Origin: Rhodococcus rhodnii
Lineage (GTDB): Bacteria; Actinomycetota; Actinomycetes; Mycobacteriales; Pseudonocardiaceae
Reading direction: 5' to 3'
NCBI GenBank assembly: GCA_000720375.1
Contig: JOAA01000032.1
Location: forward strand, 1 to 64,000
Length of the DNA: 64,000 nt
The notes under the pieces were generated by a model. The model worked only from the letters and a program-made list of their open reading frames with translations. It was not told the DNA's origin and searched no databases. A program made the position numbers and the translations under genes. Of the stretch, positions 17,373-26,338 are shown one piece after another (position 1 is the first letter of the stretch; each line of letters begins with the position of its first letter).

Positions 17373-18242
17373 TCAGCCCTTGTCGAGGACCTCACGCAGT
17401 TTGGCCGCGAACGCTTCGGGCTGACCGGCGTATCCGAACTCCTCGCCGAGGAATCCGCCGTGGTGACTGGGGAACACGGTCACGTCCTGGCCGAGCAGTT
17501 CGGCTGTGGCGACCGCGGTGCGTCCGGTGAAGACGTCCTTGGACTCCTCACCCACAGCGATCACGACACGCGTCGAGGCTGCGTTCAGCGCCTCGACGTC
17601 GGGCCGGTACTGGACGATGGCGATCGCCCGGTCGGACAACAGCGGGTCGTCACGCTTCCCGTCGTCCTCGGCCGGCATCCCGAACTGGGTCGGATCGGCT
17701 GGCGGCTGGGCGAAGTACTCGTCGGTGAACTCGCCCTTCCACGACGTCATCCCCATGAAGGTCGCCATGCCGGCGCCGAAGCCCTTGGCCTGGTACGCCT
17801 CCAAAAACCCGTTCACCGCGCGCTCCGCGGCAGGGGCATCAGGCAGTACGTGGATCAGCGGCGGCTCGTGCGCCACCAACGTGACCACGTCGTTCGGGTA
17901 CGCCGCGACCCACGCGAGCGCGGTCACCGCGCCACCGCTGCTGGCGAACACCTCCACCGGGCCCGCACCGAGCGCCTCGACGAGCGCGTGCAGGTCGCCT
18001 GCCTGGACTTCTGGTCTGCTGTCGACCCGGCCGTCTTTGCGGTTGCTGCGGCCCAGGCCACGCGGGTCGTACGTGACCACTGTGCGGTCGGGGAAGTACG
18101 AGGCCAACCGGGTGAACCCGGTGGCGTCCATCGGCTGGCCGATCATGAACAACGGCGGCCGCCCGTCCGCGGTCGGCAGCGGTCCGTGCAGGTCGTATGC
18201 GAGGCCGACCTCGGCGGTTTCCAGGATGTGCGTCGTCACCAT
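17373..18242 (-). CDS. Alpha/beta hydrolase
   Basis: A 289-aa alpha/beta-hydrolase. The nucleophile elbow is non-canonical (VEVFASSGGAVTAL: A-S-S-G-G rather than GxSxG). The oxyanion segment is GQPMDATGF and the catalytic His is probably in FPSHHGGFLGEE. The DPRGLGRSN turn is typical of the fold. The ATG at 18242 is chosen over one at 18275 on ribosome-site grounds. The substrate is unknown. Convergent with the carbonic anhydrase, 3 nt apart. Confidence 0.85.
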   Translation of the reverse strand: MVTTHILETAEVGLAYDLHGPLPTADGRPPLFMIGQPMDATGFTRLASYFPDRTVVTYDPRGLGRSNRKDGRVDSRPEVQAGDLHALVEALGAGPVEVFASSGGAVTALAWVAAYPNDVVTLVAHEPPLIHVLPDAPAAERAVNGFLEAYQAKGFGAGMATFMGMTSWKGEFTDEYFAQPPADPTQFGMPAEDDGKRDDPLLSDRAIAIVQYRPDVEALNAASTRVVIAVGEESKDVFTGRTAVATAELLGQDVTVFPSHHGGFLGEEFGYAGQPEAFAAKLREVLDKG

Positions 18243-18293
18243 GACTGTAAGACCCTTCGAGTGTCCCAAACTCATCGGACCCTACGGCAGTGA

Positions 18294-19517
18294 TCAGTTC
18301 AGACCTGACAACTCCGGCGAGTTGCTCCGGCCGGACAACGACAAGGACGCGCTCTGCTTGGAAACGCGGATCGCGAGAACCACGAGCACTGCGACGGCGA
18401 AGATGGGATAGCTGCTGCCCGCTATCTGCTGCAGCGCGTCCCAGCCTCGTTCCTGATTGACCGTGTTCGGCCACCACCAGTGCGCCGACAACGAGAACAC
18501 CACCACGCCGACGGCCGCGAGCACCTTCGAATGCCAAGCGAGCGCCAAGAGCAGCGGCACACACCACACCCAGTGGTGCGACCACGAAATCGGCGAGACA
18601 AGCAGCATGATCAGCGCGTTGATGCCCATCGCGAGCGCGACCTTGCCCTCCGCGAGTACACCGCGCATCACGAAGACGCCCAGCGCGAGCACTACGGCGC
18701 ACAACACCAGCCACACCACGCTACGCAGCGGCGGTTCGCCGCCGAGCCGCAGCAGCACGGCCAGAATGGACTGATTCCCGGCATATCCGGCGCCGACCCG
18801 GTCGCTGCCGAACATCGCGCCTGTCCAGAACTTGACCGAGTTCTCCCACGAGATCAGCGCACCGATCACGCCGAACGCGACGAAGGACAACACAGTGGTC
18901 ACCATGGCCCGGAAGTCGCGCCTGAGCAGCAGGATCAGCAGGAAGGCCAGCGGGGTCAGCTTGATCGCCGCGGCCAGCCCGATCAGCAGGCCCCGCGGCC
19001 AGCGCGGCGACTTGACCAGCAGGTCGAGCACGACCAGTGCCATCAGGAAGATGTTGACCTGGCCGAAGAAGATGTGGTCCCGGACCGGCTCGATGAACAG
19101 CGCGAACGGTAGCAGCGCCGCCGTGAGCCACCACGGGTTCGACGCTCCCAGCGACCGCAGCACCAAGACGATCACCAGGGCGACCAGCGCGATCGTCAGC
19201 AGCGTCCACAGCGCGCTGGCCACACCGAACGGCACCATGCCGAGCGGCGAGAGGAACGCGGCCGCGAACGGCGGGTACAGGAACGGCAGGCTGATCCCGA
19301 CCTGGGTCTGCGGCATCCGGCCGTAGAGATCGCCGCCGTCCCACCAGACCTTGAGCCCGATCCGGTAGGCGTCGATGTCGATCCGGTAGACGTCGAAACT
19401 CAGGCCGCCACCGGGGGCGCGGACGGTCAGCATCCACCCCAAGGCGAACAGATTGAGCGCGGTCACGACGACGATGCCGAGCGCGGTTGGTCGCCCAACG
19501 GCCCGTAGCAGGCTCAA
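18294..19517 (-). CDS. GT87-type polytopic glycosyltransferase
   Basis: A GT-C-fold membrane glycosyltransferase with about ten helices, resembling mycobacterial polyprenol-phosphate-mannose-dependent alpha-(1,2)-mannosyltransferases (GT87/DUF2029). The catalytic acidic loop is FDVYRIDIDAYRIGLKVWW. Family landmarks are LPFLYPPFAAAFLSPL, FGQVNIFLMALV, GLAAAIKLTPLAFLL and SPISWSHHWVW. I chose the TTG at 19517 (RBS GGGGGG); the ATG at 19613 would add a Gly/His/Ser-rich, probably non-coding extension. It acts at the membrane with lipid-linked mannose, by family analogy. Confidence 0.82.
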   Translation of the reverse strand: MSLLRAVGRPTALGIVVVTALNLFALGWMLTVRAPGGGLSFDVYRIDIDAYRIGLKVWWDGGDLYGRMPQTQVGISLPFLYPPFAAAFLSPLGMVPFGVASALWTLLTIALVALVIVLVLRSLGASNPWWLTAALLPFALFIEPVRDHIFFGQVNIFLMALVVLDLLVKSPRWPRGLLIGLAAAIKLTPLAFLLILLLRRDFRAMVTTVLSFVAFGVIGALISWENSVKFWTGAMFGSDRVGAGYAGNQSILAVLLRLGGEPPLRSVVWLVLCAVVLALGVFVMRGVLAEGKVALAMGINALIMLLVSPISWSHHWVWCVPLLLALAWHSKVLAAVGVVVFSLSAHWWWPNTVNQERGWDALQQIAGSSYPIFAVAVLVVLAIRVSKQSASLSLSGRSNSPELSGLN

Positions 19518-19714
19518 CGTGTGTCCCCCCGACCCTGAATGCAAGTCACCCAACCCGTGGCTTCCAGATCCGTGTGTTCCCTCTGCAGAGGAATAGATGC
19601 CGTAACGGTGCAAAAGGTTGGCTCAGGTGAGCATGATCATACTCGGATCACACCCGCCCAAAGCCGCTGTCGAGGGTATCGGACGGGTGAGATGCGCTTT
19701 CACGCGCGGCGTGG

Positions 19715-20383
19715 TCAGCCGCCGCGGACGGCACGGACGGTCGCGGCGACCGGGCTGAGCATGAGCCAGGTGGGTAGGCCACGGATGACCCATCGGGCGC
19801 CCGTCAAGCCGATGGATCCGGCTTTGACGGCGTCCAGCAGTTCGATCTCGCCCTCCCACATGCGATAAAGCGTGGGCAGATCGGCGCTGAGTACGGCATC
19901 GATGTCGAAACCGGGGTCGGTGTAGCAGATGGACGCGTCGCCCGGCTCGAGCACGAGCCAGAACTGTCGGCGCCGGTCGGTGATGTCGATCTGGATGACG
20001 GCACGTTTGACCAGCTCACTGGTGTCGATCCGGCCGTGCATCCACCACATCAGCACCTCGGGATCGAGTTCGTAAGGCTGCGGGTCGCCGAACGCGTACC
20101 GTGCGCCCCACTCGCCCAGCCCGAAGACGATCGGCCGAAGATCCGCGCCTGCTTGGGTGAGCGCGTAGCCGTCGTCAGTCCGCGTGACCAGGCCGGCCTT
20201 GTGCAGTTGCCGGAGGCGTTGGGCGAGCAGCGCCCGGGAGATCCCCGGCAGGCCGCGTGCGAGCTCGTTGAACCGGGTGGATCCGATCAGCATGTCGCGC
20301 ACGATGAGCAACGTCCACCGGTCGCCGAGCAACTCCACGGCGCGGACGATCGGGCAGTACTGGGCGTAGGTCCGCATGTTCAT
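19715..20383 (-). CDS. HxlR-family regulator with SCP2-like tail
   Basis: A 222-aa protein: an HxlR winged helix (YCPIVRAVELLGDRWTLLIV, SRALLAQRLRQLHKAGLV) in residues 1-100, plus a C-terminal SCP2/sterol-carrier-like domain (VIQIDITDRRRQFWLVLEPG, then MWEGEIELLDAVKAG). This longer HxlR form is common in actinobacteria. It is divergent from the acyl-CoA dehydrogenase at 20470, the probable target. Confidence 0.9.
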   Translation of the reverse strand: MNMRTYAQYCPIVRAVELLGDRWTLLIVRDMLIGSTRFNELARGLPGISRALLAQRLRQLHKAGLVTRTDDGYALTQAGADLRPIVFGLGEWGARYAFGDPQPYELDPEVLMWWMHGRIDTSELVKRAVIQIDITDRRRQFWLVLEPGDASICYTDPGFDIDAVLSADLPTLYRMWEGEIELLDAVKAGSIGLTGARWVIRGLPTWLMLSPVAATVRAVRGG

Positions 20384-20421
20384 ATGTCGTGACCAGGCAC
20401 GATATCCGTTACGCCGGGTTC

Positions 20422-20433
20422 AGTTTTAGAACT
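20422..20433. promoter_or_regulatory. Candidate HxlR operator
   Basis: The palindrome AGTT-TTAG-AACT lies midway between the divergent HxlR and acyl-CoA dehydrogenase starts, within an AT-richer patch. Assignment is inference from position. Confidence 0.35.
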
Positions 20434-20469
20434 ACCTGCGCGCCGCGGACGTTCATACCGTCGTGAGCC

Positions 20470-21627
20470 ATGACGACGATGACGCTTCAGACAGGCACGT
20501 ACCCAACCCCGGTCCGGCCCGACGACACCCAGTTCGTCGACCTGGCAGCACGAGTCGGCGCGATCGCCGCGGAGCACGCGGCCTCGCATGACCAGGACGC
20601 AACCTTCGTGGCCGAGGCATACGCGGCAATGCAGGAACACGGCTACTTAGCCCTCGCGGTCCCGGCCGAGTTAGGCGGCTTAGGCGCGACGATCCGCCAA
20701 GTCTGTTACGCCCAAGCAGAACTGGCCCGCCACGACGGCGCGACAGCACTGTCGGCGGCGATGCACAACTACCTGACGCTGATGCAGTGCTACCGCCGTC
20801 GAATGGGCGCTGGCGACGCCGAGATGGTGTTGCGGAAGGTCGCCGACGGCATGGTGATAGCGACAAGCGGAGGCTCAGACTGGCTCTGGCCAACAACAGT
20901 CGCGATCCCCACGGACGACGGCTACCGCGTGACGGGCCGGAAAGCCTTCTGCAGCCAGGCACCCCGGGCGAACGTGGTGTCGACATGTGCGGTGCTGCCG
21001 GACCAGTCGGAGGTTCTGCACTTCAGCGTGCCCTTGGACGCACCCGGCGTGCGGATCGAGGAAACCTGGGACACGTTGGGAATGCGCGGCACGGCAAGCC
21101 ATGACGTGGTTCTCGAGGACGTGCTGGTGCCTTCTGCCAAGATCGTGGGGCGCCGGGCGTACGGCGAGTTCGGCGTGCCCTTGCTGGCCGCGACTGTCCA
21201 CTTCGCACCGGTGGTGGGGGCGACGTACTTCGGGATTGCCGCTGGGGCAAGGGATATCGCTGTTGCCAAGGTTTCTGTCGATCGCCGGGCAGCGCAGGTG
21301 CACCGGCAGGTCGGGTTGATGGACGCCAAGCTTCGCGGTGCCTGGTGGGCGCTGATGGGCTCCCTTGACGAGCTGGGCACGGAATACACCGTGAACCCGG
21401 AGACTTTGACGACCGTGATGCTCGCCAAGCGTCAGGCCGTGGTTGAGGCCGTCGAGGTCGTCAACCTGGCGATGGATTTGCTTGGTGGGCGGTCTTTCTT
21501 CCGTCGGGCCGGGTTGGAACGGGCATTCCGCGATGTCCGTGCAGGCACCTTCCATCCATTGAACCCCGAGGTCACGCTGTCCTACGCGGGCAAGGTGGCG
21601 CTGGGGGATTCCGGGGTCACGCAGTAG
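20470..21627 (+). CDS. Acyl-CoA dehydrogenase family protein
   Basis: A 385-aa flavoprotein with the three acyl-CoA dehydrogenase domains: N-terminal helices (LALAVPAELGGLGATIRQ), the beta domain (TSGGSDWLWPTT, RVTGRKAFCSQAP, DTLGMRGTASHDVVLEDV), and a C-terminal helical domain (AVEVVNLAMDLLGGRSFFR). It fits the group of actinobacterial ACAD-like proteins used on non-standard substrates; the exact acyl substrate is unknown. Divergent from HxlR. The last 11 nt overlap the convergent caspase-HSP90 gene. Confidence 0.9.
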   Translation: MTTMTLQTGTYPTPVRPDDTQFVDLAARVGAIAAEHAASHDQDATFVAEAYAAMQEHGYLALAVPAELGGLGATIRQVCYAQAELARHDGATALSAAMHNYLTLMQCYRRRMGAGDAEMVLRKVADGMVIATSGGSDWLWPTTVAIPTDDGYRVTGRKAFCSQAPRANVVSTCAVLPDQSEVLHFSVPLDAPGVRIEETWDTLGMRGTASHDVVLEDVLVPSAKIVGRRAYGEFGVPLLAATVHFAPVVGATYFGIAAGARDIAVAKVSVDRRAAQVHRQVGLMDAKLRGAWWALMGSLDELGTEYTVNPETLTTVMLAKRQAVVEAVEVVNLAMDLLGGRSFFRRAGLERAFRDVRAGTFHPLNPEVTLSYAGKVALGDSGVTQ

Positions 21628-24600
21628 CGAGCTCGATGCCGTCCGGCAGCCGCATGCCAAGCTTGAGAAGCCGCCGGGCGGCCTCACCCACATCCCTGCC
21701 ACTCGCCCAAATCGCGATCAAGTGTTGTGCGGGCACTGGCGTGTTTGATCTAAGCCATGGCTTGGACCCATTCAGTTGCATGCTCATCAAGATCTCGTCT
21801 TCGCGGTCGATGGTCGTCGGCAACGGGACCGGGACCGCATAGCCCATTTCGGTCAAACGGTCGCGCACGGTTGCCAAGTCGCGTCGCAGCGCGCTCGCTG
21901 CGGCAACGATGTGGCCGAGGACGACAGGTTTGTCCACATCAAGCCATGGGCCGCCGCCGTTGCAACTTGCACTGATCATGATCCGATCGTCTTCGCTGAA
22001 AACATCGGGAAGTGTGGCGGGATCTGGAGCCCTAAAACCGAGGTCGATGTATCGAGCTGATACCTGGCGTGGCGTCAGACGCAACTCTCCAGCGGCTTCG
22101 AAGATCTCATTTTTCGTGATAGCGACAGTGACATCTCGCAGGGATTGGCGTAAGCCATCCAGGTTCTTTCTGAGCAATGGAACGTCCGCGTCGTCGAATT
22201 GCTTGACCAGGTGACGCACATCGTCCACCTGGTAGCCGAATCTCGCCAATCGTCTCGTCACCTCCAGGCCGGAAAGCATCGTTTTTGCTGAAGCTGAGAT
22301 CGTGTGTGTCCTGGACACCGCAGTGTCCAGGCGAAGCCAGGGGTTCCGCGCGTCGAGGTTGGCGCTAAGGATCACGGCATCATTCGCTCTCAATTGGTCG
22401 GGAATCGACGCTCTGTCGGGCACTTGATAATTCATCACCGTCAGCTCGGCGAGTATGTCATCAATGGACCGCTGCACTCGCTTTGCCGCAAGCGCAATGT
22501 GGGCAACCGGAACCCGAAGACGGGGGTCGAGCCAGAACTCGGTTCCTGTCAGTGTCGCGCTCAAAGGAATTAGATCAACAGATAGCGGATCGCTTGGCCA
22601 GTCTACTGGTTCATGGACGGTATGCCCCAAAATTCGAAGCCGTTCGGCGACTTCGACTGGCGGTAGACTGAACTGCCTTGCGGTGTGAAGCACATGTCCT
22701 GGGGCGACGGGAACCCGGGGATCCAGCCAGGTTTCGCCGTGGGAGTGAGTCGTTTTAAGAAATTGCAGATCGAGAGATTCGGGAACCGGGCAATCCGCCA
22801 CGTACGTCGTGTCGAATCCGCACGCTTGCAGACGCCCTACGACTTCAGCGATCGGCAATCCGATAGTTTTCGCTGCGTAGATGACATGTCCAGGGTGTAC
22901 GGGGTGATCGGAGCTCAGCCAAGGTGGCTTGCTGGTCAAGGCCTCGGTGACAAGGCGTGCGTCGATGGAATCGACGTGCTCGGGCATCGAGGTAGGTTTC
23001 TTGAGCCAATAGCCGAACTTGGCAAGCCGCGTTACGACATCTACGGGTCGTACGCCAATGCGGCTTGCTACGGATATGACATGTCCCAGTGGGACTTGGT
23101 GGCTGTAACTAAGGGACGCGCGAAACGGTATCTCGACAGAGACGAGCAATTCATCGTATGGCTCTGAGGTTGCTGGCAAGTTGTCGATAGGTTGTGTTTT
23201 AAAACCCAGTAGTGTGAGTTTCTCGGCGACTTGTGGATAGGTTAGTCCGATGCCTTCAGCGGCATGCACAATATGGAGTGCAGATGGTATTTGTCCAGTC
23301 TTCAGCCAGCTCACATAGGAAGGGTCAGGTGTCTTCTCGAAATCTTTTTCAGCACACAGAAAATGGTCGGACGGGTAGGCTGTTATCGGCTTATGTGCGG
23401 CGGTTAGCCCTGTTATTGCGCCAGCGTAGACCCAGGATTGAAGCCGCCAGTTGATCAAGTGTTCAGGCGGATTGAACAGAGTCAATCTAGAATCGTCGTC
23501 GGAAAAGAGTGTGCTGTCCGCTGAGAAGCACCCGACTATCTGCAACGGTACTTGATGCCTGTTTACCGGCCAGCGTTTCCGGCCTGAATGAATCAGCTTG
23601 GCGAAGATCTGGTCGGCAAGTCTTGGCATCCTGGCCCGTACCATTTGTGTGAGCCACTCATGGCTTAGTACTGCCTTCTCTTCGGCGAGCAACGCAGGGA
23701 TGCTGTCGCTGAGGCGGTGATCCACCTCGGCAGCGTCATAGTGGACGATGTTCCGACGGTCAACCGTCAGCTTTGGCAAATGAGGGCCAGCCAGATTCAT
23801 CACCATGCCGAAGAGTTCCTGGCCCGACCACATGCCGTCAGCAAGAATGCCGCCGGTCGTGTCGCACCACCATGCCCCAGGCTCGTCGCTTTTGTCGATG
23901 TGGGTAACGCGACGCTTCGCGTCCGGCTGGAATGGATCGGATCCAATGGGAGCGTGTTCGGACAGCACGCCTGATTCCCAGCTGATCGAGCCGGTTGAAT
24001 CGGTCGCGGACACAGCGAAGTCGCTCACCCACAGCAGTCGCCGCAGGATGTCCACGCACGAGACCTTCTTGCGCAGATACAGGCGGATCGTGGTGCCTGA
24101 CGTCAATCCCTCAGCGCCTCGCTGCACCCTGGACAGGGTGCCGGGGCCGGAGATGAACGCTTCCAACACCCGGCCAGGACGGCCGTCACGATCGAGGCGG
24201 CAGGTGGTCACCTTGATCTCGTCGGCGAGCATGAAGTAGCTCAGCACTCCGATGCCGAACTGGCTGTTCGGGTACAGGTGAATTCCCTCTTCGCGCCACA
24301 GAGCTTCCTCTTCGAGGTACTCCGGCAGGGTCGTGAACCGGGCACCCGCGTTGGCGAACAACCCGGTCAACTCACGCATCCCCATGCCGATGCCGTTGTC
24401 CGTGCAGTCGAGGAACGCTTTCCCGTCCTCGGCGCCCTGGTTGAAGGTGATCTGGCCAGTCCAAGGAGCAACCGGACGACCGGTGGCCTGCAGATACTTC
24501 GTGCGGGCTTCGCGGTAACGGCAGGCGTCCAGGGCGTTCTGGTACAGCTCGCGGACCGCCAGCGCCGGGTCGCCGTAGAGCTGTTCGCCCATCAACAACT

Positions 24601-26275
24601 CTTGGACTCGGTCTTCGTCCAGGTGGAATCGGAAGCCCTCGGCGATGTCGTTGACCGCGTAGACCTGCTCGGCGTTCGCGTGTGACGGCATGTTCGCAAG
24701 CTCGTCCGGGCCGATGCGTTCGATCTGGACCAGCAGCGCGTTCACGGCTTCGGCGTGCAGTTTCAACGCCCGGTGGACGGCTTGGTGGTAGTAGGGCGCT
24801 TTCAGCGATCGGCTGCGGCGTTCGGGTTCCCACGTGGCCTTGGCCAAGGTTGTGGCCAGCTCGGTGAGGTTCACGGGATCGCCGGTGCCCAGGTGGTCCA
24901 CGATCACCTGCGGCAGGTCGAGCGCGTCGATCGCGAACTTGTACGCCGCCGTCAGCAAGAACCCGAGCAGCCGTTCATGCACGGTCTGTTCGTCGTCGCG
25001 TGAACTTGCGATGGTGCGGCGCTCGTCCAAGATTGTGGGGTCCATCCGCACCGCGCGGAACATCTGCATCAGGCGCTCGGGCGCGAAGACCTCCCCGGGC
25101 AGCCCATCCAGTTCAGGCAGTCTTGCGGCGGAGTACGACTCCGGCCGGGTGATCAGCCATCGGTGGAACAGCCACCGGGTGATGTTCTGGTCGCCTGATG
25201 CGGTGATTCTTCGTTCCAGCCGCGGATAGCCGGCTCGGAAGCGTTCGAAGTCCGGTGATTCACATGTCTCGGCCGCCAACCGTGCCCAGTAGGCCTGGTG
25301 CAGGAACGGGAACGCCACCAGCAGCGCCGCGTCGGCCGGGGAAAGCTGCAGTTCGGAGACACGCAGGACCTTGGAGATGAGCCAGCCGACCTTGGCCGAG
25401 AACCGCAGGGCGAAGGTATGGTGATCGTGCCACGGGTCGTCACCTGCACTGATGGCGATGTCCCCAACCAGGTCGACCGTGTCGTCGAGGAGTTCGCCAG
25501 ACACTTCCCACGCCTTGTGGTTACGTGCGGCGACAATCCAAGCGTGCTCACTGGGCGGGACCGAGGCCGGGCTGATCAGGAACTGAGTTTGATCGGCGTC
25601 GGTCAGCACGCGGGCGATGTGCGGCTGGACGCCATGCGGGGCGAACAGAACGTTCATCCGGGCCTGCGTCGTCTGCAGCAGGTCGGCCAGGGTCGCGGGT
25701 TTGTCTTGTACGAGAGCCTGACTCATCGCACGGGACAGGATGCTGAAGCCTTCGCCGCTGTACCCCGCGGTTTGGCCGGGCGAGCAGGCGTAGAAGTACG
25801 CCACTTTGCGGGCGAGTGCTCGGTCGCGTTGCAGATCGCCCCAACGCGATACCGAGACCGACTTTGTCTGTACCTTCACGCCGTCGCGGCACGCGTCGAC
25901 CACGACCAGCACTGATGCGGCCTGACTTCGCGAGATATGGGCGTCGCAGTTGATCGGAACGCAGTTTCCGGAAGGGAAACGGCTCACCCGGTGCACGGCG
26001 CTGGAGGACACCAGGTAGTCCATGCCGTCACTGTGCACGCCGTGGCCGCTCAGGTAGATCAGCAGCTGCGCGTCGGGAGCTGCGTCGGCGATGAAGGATT
26101 CGATCGCGTCTTGGATGCCGTCGCTGTCCGTCGCGTTGCGGTCATGGATGTCGACTTCGTAGCCGGTTTGTTCGAGGGCCTCCGACAGTTCGGCGAGGTC
26201 GTCCTCGATGAACGGCATCGGCGGGAACGTGGCGTCCCGGTACTCAGAGACGCCGATCAGCAGTGCGCGGAACAT
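21617..26275 (-). CDS. Caspase-like protease / HSP90-type ATPase / repeat fusion
   Basis: A 1552-aa multidomain protein. Residues 1-240 are a caspase-like peptidase: MFRALLIGVSEYRD, catalytic His78 (YLSGHG) and Cys129 (VVVDACRDG). Residues 245-535 are helical, possibly the iHD-CE-type linker described for related conflict proteins. Residues 540-860 are an HSP90/GHKL ATPase with Glu576/Asn580 (ELYQNALDAC), Asp626 (DNGIGM) and an NSQFGIGVLSYF glycine loop. Residues 985-1552 hold nine degenerate repeats of about 63 aa with a (P.GH)(VI)..A......(VV..RL...GF) core, probably winged-helix units. There are no signal or membrane segments. The ATG at 26275 starts the caspase fold. It lies 63 nt after the lanthipeptide operon on the same strand. 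The repeat-coding 3' part is visibly AT-richer than its surroundings. Likely a proteolytic immune or quality-control effector. Confidence 0.85.
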   Translation of the reverse strand: MFRALLIGVSEYRDATFPPMPFIEDDLAELSEALEQTGYEVDIHDRNATDSDGIQDAIESFIADAAPDAQLLIYLSGHGVHSDGMDYLVSSSAVHRVSRFPSGNCVPINCDAHISRSQAASVLVVVDACRDGVKVQTKSVSVSRWGDLQRDRALARKVAYFYACSPGQTAGYSGEGFSILSRAMSQALVQDKPATLADLLQTTQARMNVLFAPHGVQPHIARVLTDADQTQFLISPASVPPSEHAWIVAARNHKAWEVSGELLDDTVDLVGDIAISAGDDPWHDHHTFALRFSAKVGWLISKVLRVSELQLSPADAALLVAFPFLHQAYWARLAAETCESPDFERFRAGYPRLERRITASGDQNITRWLFHRWLITRPESYSAARLPELDGLPGEVFAPERLMQMFRAVRMDPTILDERRTIASSRDDEQTVHERLLGFLLTAAYKFAIDALDLPQVIVDHLGTGDPVNLTELATTLAKATWEPERRSRSLKAPYYHQAVHRALKLHAEAVNALLVQIERIGPDELANMPSHANAEQVYAVNDIAEGFRFHLDEDRVQELLMGEQLYGDPALAVRELYQNALDACRYREARTKYLQATGRPVAPWTGQITFNQGAEDGKAFLDCTDNGIGMGMRELTGLFANAGARFTTLPEYLEEEALWREEGIHLYPNSQFGIGVLSYFMLADEIKVTTCRLDRDGRPGRVLEAFISGPGTLSRVQRGAEGLTSGTTIRLYLRKKVSCVDILRRLLWVSDFAVSATDSTGSISWESGVLSEHAPIGSDPFQPDAKRRVTHIDKSDEPGAWWCDTTGGILADGMWSGQELFGMVMNLAGPHLPKLTVDRRNIVHYDAAEVDHRLSDSIPALLAEEKAVLSHEWLTQMVRARMPRLADQIFAKLIHSGRKRWPVNRHQVPLQIVGCFSADSTLFSDDDSRLTLFNPPEHLINWRLQSWVYAGAITGLTAAHKPITAYPSDHFLCAEKDFEKTPDPSYVSWLKTGQIPSALHIVHAAEGIGLTYPQVAEKLTLLGFKTQPIDNLPATSEPYDELLVSVEIPFRASLSYSHQVPLGHVISVASRIGVRPVDVVTRLAKFGYWLKKPTSMPEHVDSIDARLVTEALTSKPPWLSSDHPVHPGHVIYAAKTIGLPIAEVVGRLQACGFDTTYVADCPVPESLDLQFLKTTHSHGETWLDPRVPVAPGHVLHTARQFSLPPVEVAERLRILGHTVHEPVDWPSDPLSVDLIPLSATLTGTEFWLDPRLRVPVAHIALAAKRVQRSIDDILAELTVMNYQVPDRASIPDQLRANDAVILSANLDARNPWLRLDTAVSRTHTISASAKTMLSGLEVTRRLARFGYQVDDVRHLVKQFDDADVPLLRKNLDGLRQSLRDVTVAITKNEIFEAAGELRLTPRQVSARYIDLGFRAPDPATLPDVFSEDDRIMISASCNGGGPWLDVDKPVVLGHIVAAASALRRDLATVRDRLTEMGYAVPVPLPTTIDREDEILMSMQLNGSKPWLRSNTPVPAQHLIAIWASGRDVGEAARRLLKLGMRLPDGIELATA

Positions 26276-26338
26276 CGGTCGTCGGCATCCCCACCTCGTA
26301 GCGGTACGTAGGACCGACAAGCATACAAACGTTGTGGA

